Shown: one piece after another, positions 62,226 to 64,000 of the stretch
Position numbering within the stretch: position 1 is the stretch's first letter
Layout of the letters: every line of letters starts with the position of its first letter
Origin: CALBPI01 sp045110335
GTDB taxonomy: Bacteria > Pseudomonadota > Gammaproteobacteria > Steroidobacterales > Woeseiaceae
DNA: 64,000 nt
Direction: 5' to 3'
Assembly: GCA_045110335.1 (NCBI GenBank)
Contig: JBGCGB010000007.1
Span: 1-64,000 of the forward strand
Notes under the pieces: generated by a model
What the model was told of the DNA's origin: nothing
The model's input: only the letters and a program-made list of their open reading frames with translations
Database searches by the model: none
Program-made: the position numbers and the translations under genes

Positions 62226-63236
62226 ATGTCCGCCGAGCTGACAGCTAGCCCCAAGACCAATCTTCGACGACGACTCTTTGATCGCGCGTCGCAACGAGTC
62301 TCGCGGTGGATCCGGAAACGGCAAGGTGATGAGTTGTTGCCGGTCACGCTGCGTGCCAAGCGGCTTTATATATTGCCGACAAGCCTCGGCGTTACGTTCG
62401 CGATCGTTTGCTTCTCCATGTTGTTGGGCTCGATGAACTACAACAATTCGATGGGATTCGCTTTAACGTTTCTGTTGGCAGCGACGGGTCTTGTCGCCAT
62501 GCATCGATGCCACCAAAATCTATCCGGACTTCAAGTAGAGAGCTTGCAAGCGTTGCGCACATTCGCCGGACAAACACTCACTGTTGAGGTCATGCTCACC
62601 AACCCCGGCTCAGGCTCTCGCTATGAGATCGTCACCTCAATGGACAAGTCTGACAGCGAACCCGGCGATATCGGTCCCGGCCAAAGTTGCTTGCTTAGCA
62701 TTCCGATGAAAACGCAACATCGCGGTTGGCACTCATTGCCCCGTTTGGGCTTACATACCCGCTTTCCACTAACGCTGCTGCACTGCTGGGTCTGGTTGTA
62801 CATTGAAAAACAAGCGCTGGTATGGCCGCGACCCGCGGAGAACGCGCCGGTACGGCCAGTGACACAAGACGATCGCGCTGGCTCGACCGGTGGACGTGGC
62901 GATGACGACTTTGCCGGCCTACGGGACTATCAACGCGGCGACTCCTCCCGGCGCATCGCCTGGAAAACTTTTGCACGTAGTGGCGAACTCAAGTCCCGGC
63001 AGTTTGAAGGCGGCAGCGTGTCAACAAGCTGGATCGATTTTGCAGCCGCCGGAACACAGGACGCGGAACAAGCCCTCAGTGTGCTCTGTCGATGGGTGCT
63101 AGATGCCGATCAGGCCGGAGATCAATATGGCTTGCGGCTGCCCGGTATCACCATTGAGCCAGGTAGTGGACGCAATCACCGCGACGCTTGCCTGGACGCG
63201 TTAGCCTGCTTTGACAAGAGCGGTATCGCGGTGTGA
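62226..63236 (+). CDS. DUF58 domain protein
   Basis: A 336-residue protein with two N-terminal membrane helices (LGVTFAIVCFSMLLGSMNYN, FALTFLLAATGLVAM) and a cytosolic DUF58/VWA-like domain with DDFAGLRDYQRGDSSRRIAW, the family signature, and KTFARSGELKSRQFE. The partner of MoxR; role in envelope or stress systems. The stop overlaps the next gene (GTGA). Confidence 0.92.
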   Translation: MSAELTASPKTNLRRRLFDRASQRVSRWIRKRQGDELLPVTLRAKRLYILPTSLGVTFAIVCFSMLLGSMNYNNSMGFALTFLLAATGLVAMHRCHQNLSGLQVESLQALRTFAGQTLTVEVMLTNPGSGSRYEIVTSMDKSDSEPGDIGPGQSCLLSIPMKTQHRGWHSLPRLGLHTRFPLTLLHCWVWLYIEKQALVWPRPAENAPVRPVTQDDRAGSTGGRGDDDFAGLRDYQRGDSSRRIAWKTFARSGELKSRQFEGGSVSTSWIDFAAAGTQDAEQALSVLCRWVLDADQAGDQYGLRLPGITIEPGSGRNHRDACLDALACFDKSGIAV

Positions 63237-64000
63237 ACACGGCACGCCACCTAATGCATAGTTTACCGTGGACGATGGCCGCATTGTTGGTCTGCTACTC
63301 GCCACAGATCACGACCAAACCGATCTGGATTTCCGGGCTGATCTTCGCGTGCGCATTAATTCGCTGGCTCGCCATCTCCGCGCAGCGGCCACCGCTAGCC
63401 GTCTGGATACGAACACCACTGGGTATCGCTGCTTTTCTGGCGGTGCTTTACAGCTTCGGTGGCATCAATGGGGTCGAACCCGGCAGCGCTTTGCTATCCG
63501 TCATGGCGGCGATGAAGTTGTTGGAAACGAAAAACCAACGTGATCAGTTTGTACTCTTGTTTATTTGCCTATTTCTAATGCTGGCGACTTTCCTGCAAGA
63601 ACAAACGCTTTGGTCGGTGCCTTATCTGCTCGTCGCATTCTTTGTGACGCTCTCCGCGTGGATGGCCGTATCCCGTCGCGGAGAACCACCGGCACGGCAT
63701 TGGTACACGCGTCAGGCCGGACTTGCCTTCTCGCTTTCATTGCCTTTGTTAGCCGTTATGTGGGTCCTATTCCCAAGGGTGCCGGGACCATTTTGGGCAA
63801 TACCTACGCAATCAGGTGCTGCAAACACGGGCCTATCGAGCTCAATGAGTCCTGGTGACATTTCCGCGCTCAGTCAATCCAGCGCCGTCGCATTTCGCGT
63901 TAAGTTTGAGCAAGCTTCGCCCGGTCAGGAAAAGCTGTACTGGCGTGCCATCGTGATGCAGAAATTTGATGGGCGGACCTGGTCAGCTGATGAACCTACC
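63233..64000 (+). CDS. TgpA-like transglutaminase (DUF3488), N-terminal part
   Basis: The first 256 codons of a gene that runs off the right edge. GTG 63233 overlaps the DUF58 stop by 4 bp. Translation gives several membrane helices (PWTMAALLVCYSPQ, FVLLFICLFLMLATFLQEQ, LAFSLSLPLLAVMWVLFPRV) and LMAAMKLLETKN-type and YWRAIVMQKFDGRTWSAD segments typical of TgpA, where a periplasmic transglutaminase-like domain follows. The catalytic Cys-His-Asp is outside the window. In Pseudomonas TgpA is essential; function otherwise poorly known. Confidence 0.9.
   Translation, partial: MNTARHLMHSLPWTMAALLVCYSPQITTKPIWISGLIFACALIRWLAISAQRPPLAVWIRTPLGIAAFLAVLYSFGGINGVEPGSALLSVMAAMKLLETKNQRDQFVLLFICLFLMLATFLQEQTLWSVPYLLVAFFVTLSAWMAVSRRGEPPARHWYTRQAGLAFSLSLPLLAVMWVLFPRVPGPFWAIPTQSGAANTGLSSSMSPGDISALSQSSAVAFRVKFEQASPGQEKLYWRAIVMQKFDGRTWSADEPT

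Noticed and set aside
1..64000. CRISPR arrays, insertion sequences, prophage or integron
   Set aside because: No spaced direct repeats, transposase, integrase or phage structural motifs were seen.

Overview
The window reads as a chromosomal segment of a free-living gammaproteobacterium of moderate GC content outside the Enterobacterales. Two blocks keep gene orders known from E. coli and relatives: queG / nnr-tsaE-amiB-mutL-miaA-hfq-hflX-hflK-hflC-yjeT-purA ... rnr-rlmB (about 26.8-48.0 kb) and lptG-lptF / pepA-holC-valS (53.8-61.1 kb). No rRNA, CRISPR array, insertion sequence, integrase or phage gene was seen, and there is one tRNA (Leu, anticodon CAG). Coding density is very high, with many 1-8 bp overlaps.

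Layout: 0-1.3 kb holds the start of an MBL-fold hydrolase, a NUDIX hydrolase and divergent glnB. 1.4-5.0 kb is a plus-strand set of TIGR04282-type glycosyltransferase, TVP38/VTT membrane protein, disulfide FAD oxidoreductase and TIGR04283-type glycosyltransferase. 5.1-14.6 kb is a ten-gene minus-strand operon: TlpA-like thioredoxin, a periplasmic coiled-coil protein, three TPR proteins (one a lipoprotein), a small secreted protein, one ExbB/TolQ, two ExbD/TolR and an AgmX/TonB-like protein. This looks like a proton-driven envelope machine resembling the core of the myxobacterial Agl-Glt apparatus, and it is the strongest candidate for an incompletely described system. 15-20 kb has apbE, lemA, an M48 protease with a TerB-like tail, a SYLF protein and an EexN-like lipoprotein. 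20.2-26.8 kb has an LplT-PlsC fusion, a giant membrane-anchored ATPase/P-domain/beta-propeller protein and a divergent RIO-like kinase.

26.8-29.8 kb is rlmB-rnr. Between rnr and purA lies a block absent from the E. coli order: tRNA-Leu, a metzincin-type secreted protease, an SCP2 protein, a NERD-like membrane protein and a patatin. 35.3-46.9 kb is the purA-hfl-hfq-mutL-nnr superoperon, followed by divergent queG and ppk2. 48.9-53.2 kb is pcnB-folK-deoxynucleoside kinase-panB-panC. RDD, lptG/lptF, pepA-holC-small ORF-valS follow, and the window ends in a moxR-DUF58-tgpA operon cut by the right edge.

Functionally, most genes are housekeeping: RNA processing and modification (rnr, rlmB, miaA, queG, pcnB, hfq, tsaE, valS), repair (mutL, holC), cofactors (panB, panC, folK, nnr) and envelope assembly (lptF, lptG, amiB). 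The less understood part is envelope-directed: the TolQR-TPR operon, the giant propeller protein, the VTT/oxidoreductase cluster and the MoxR-DUF58-TgpA set. Assignments rest on motif recognition by eye; no database search was run.
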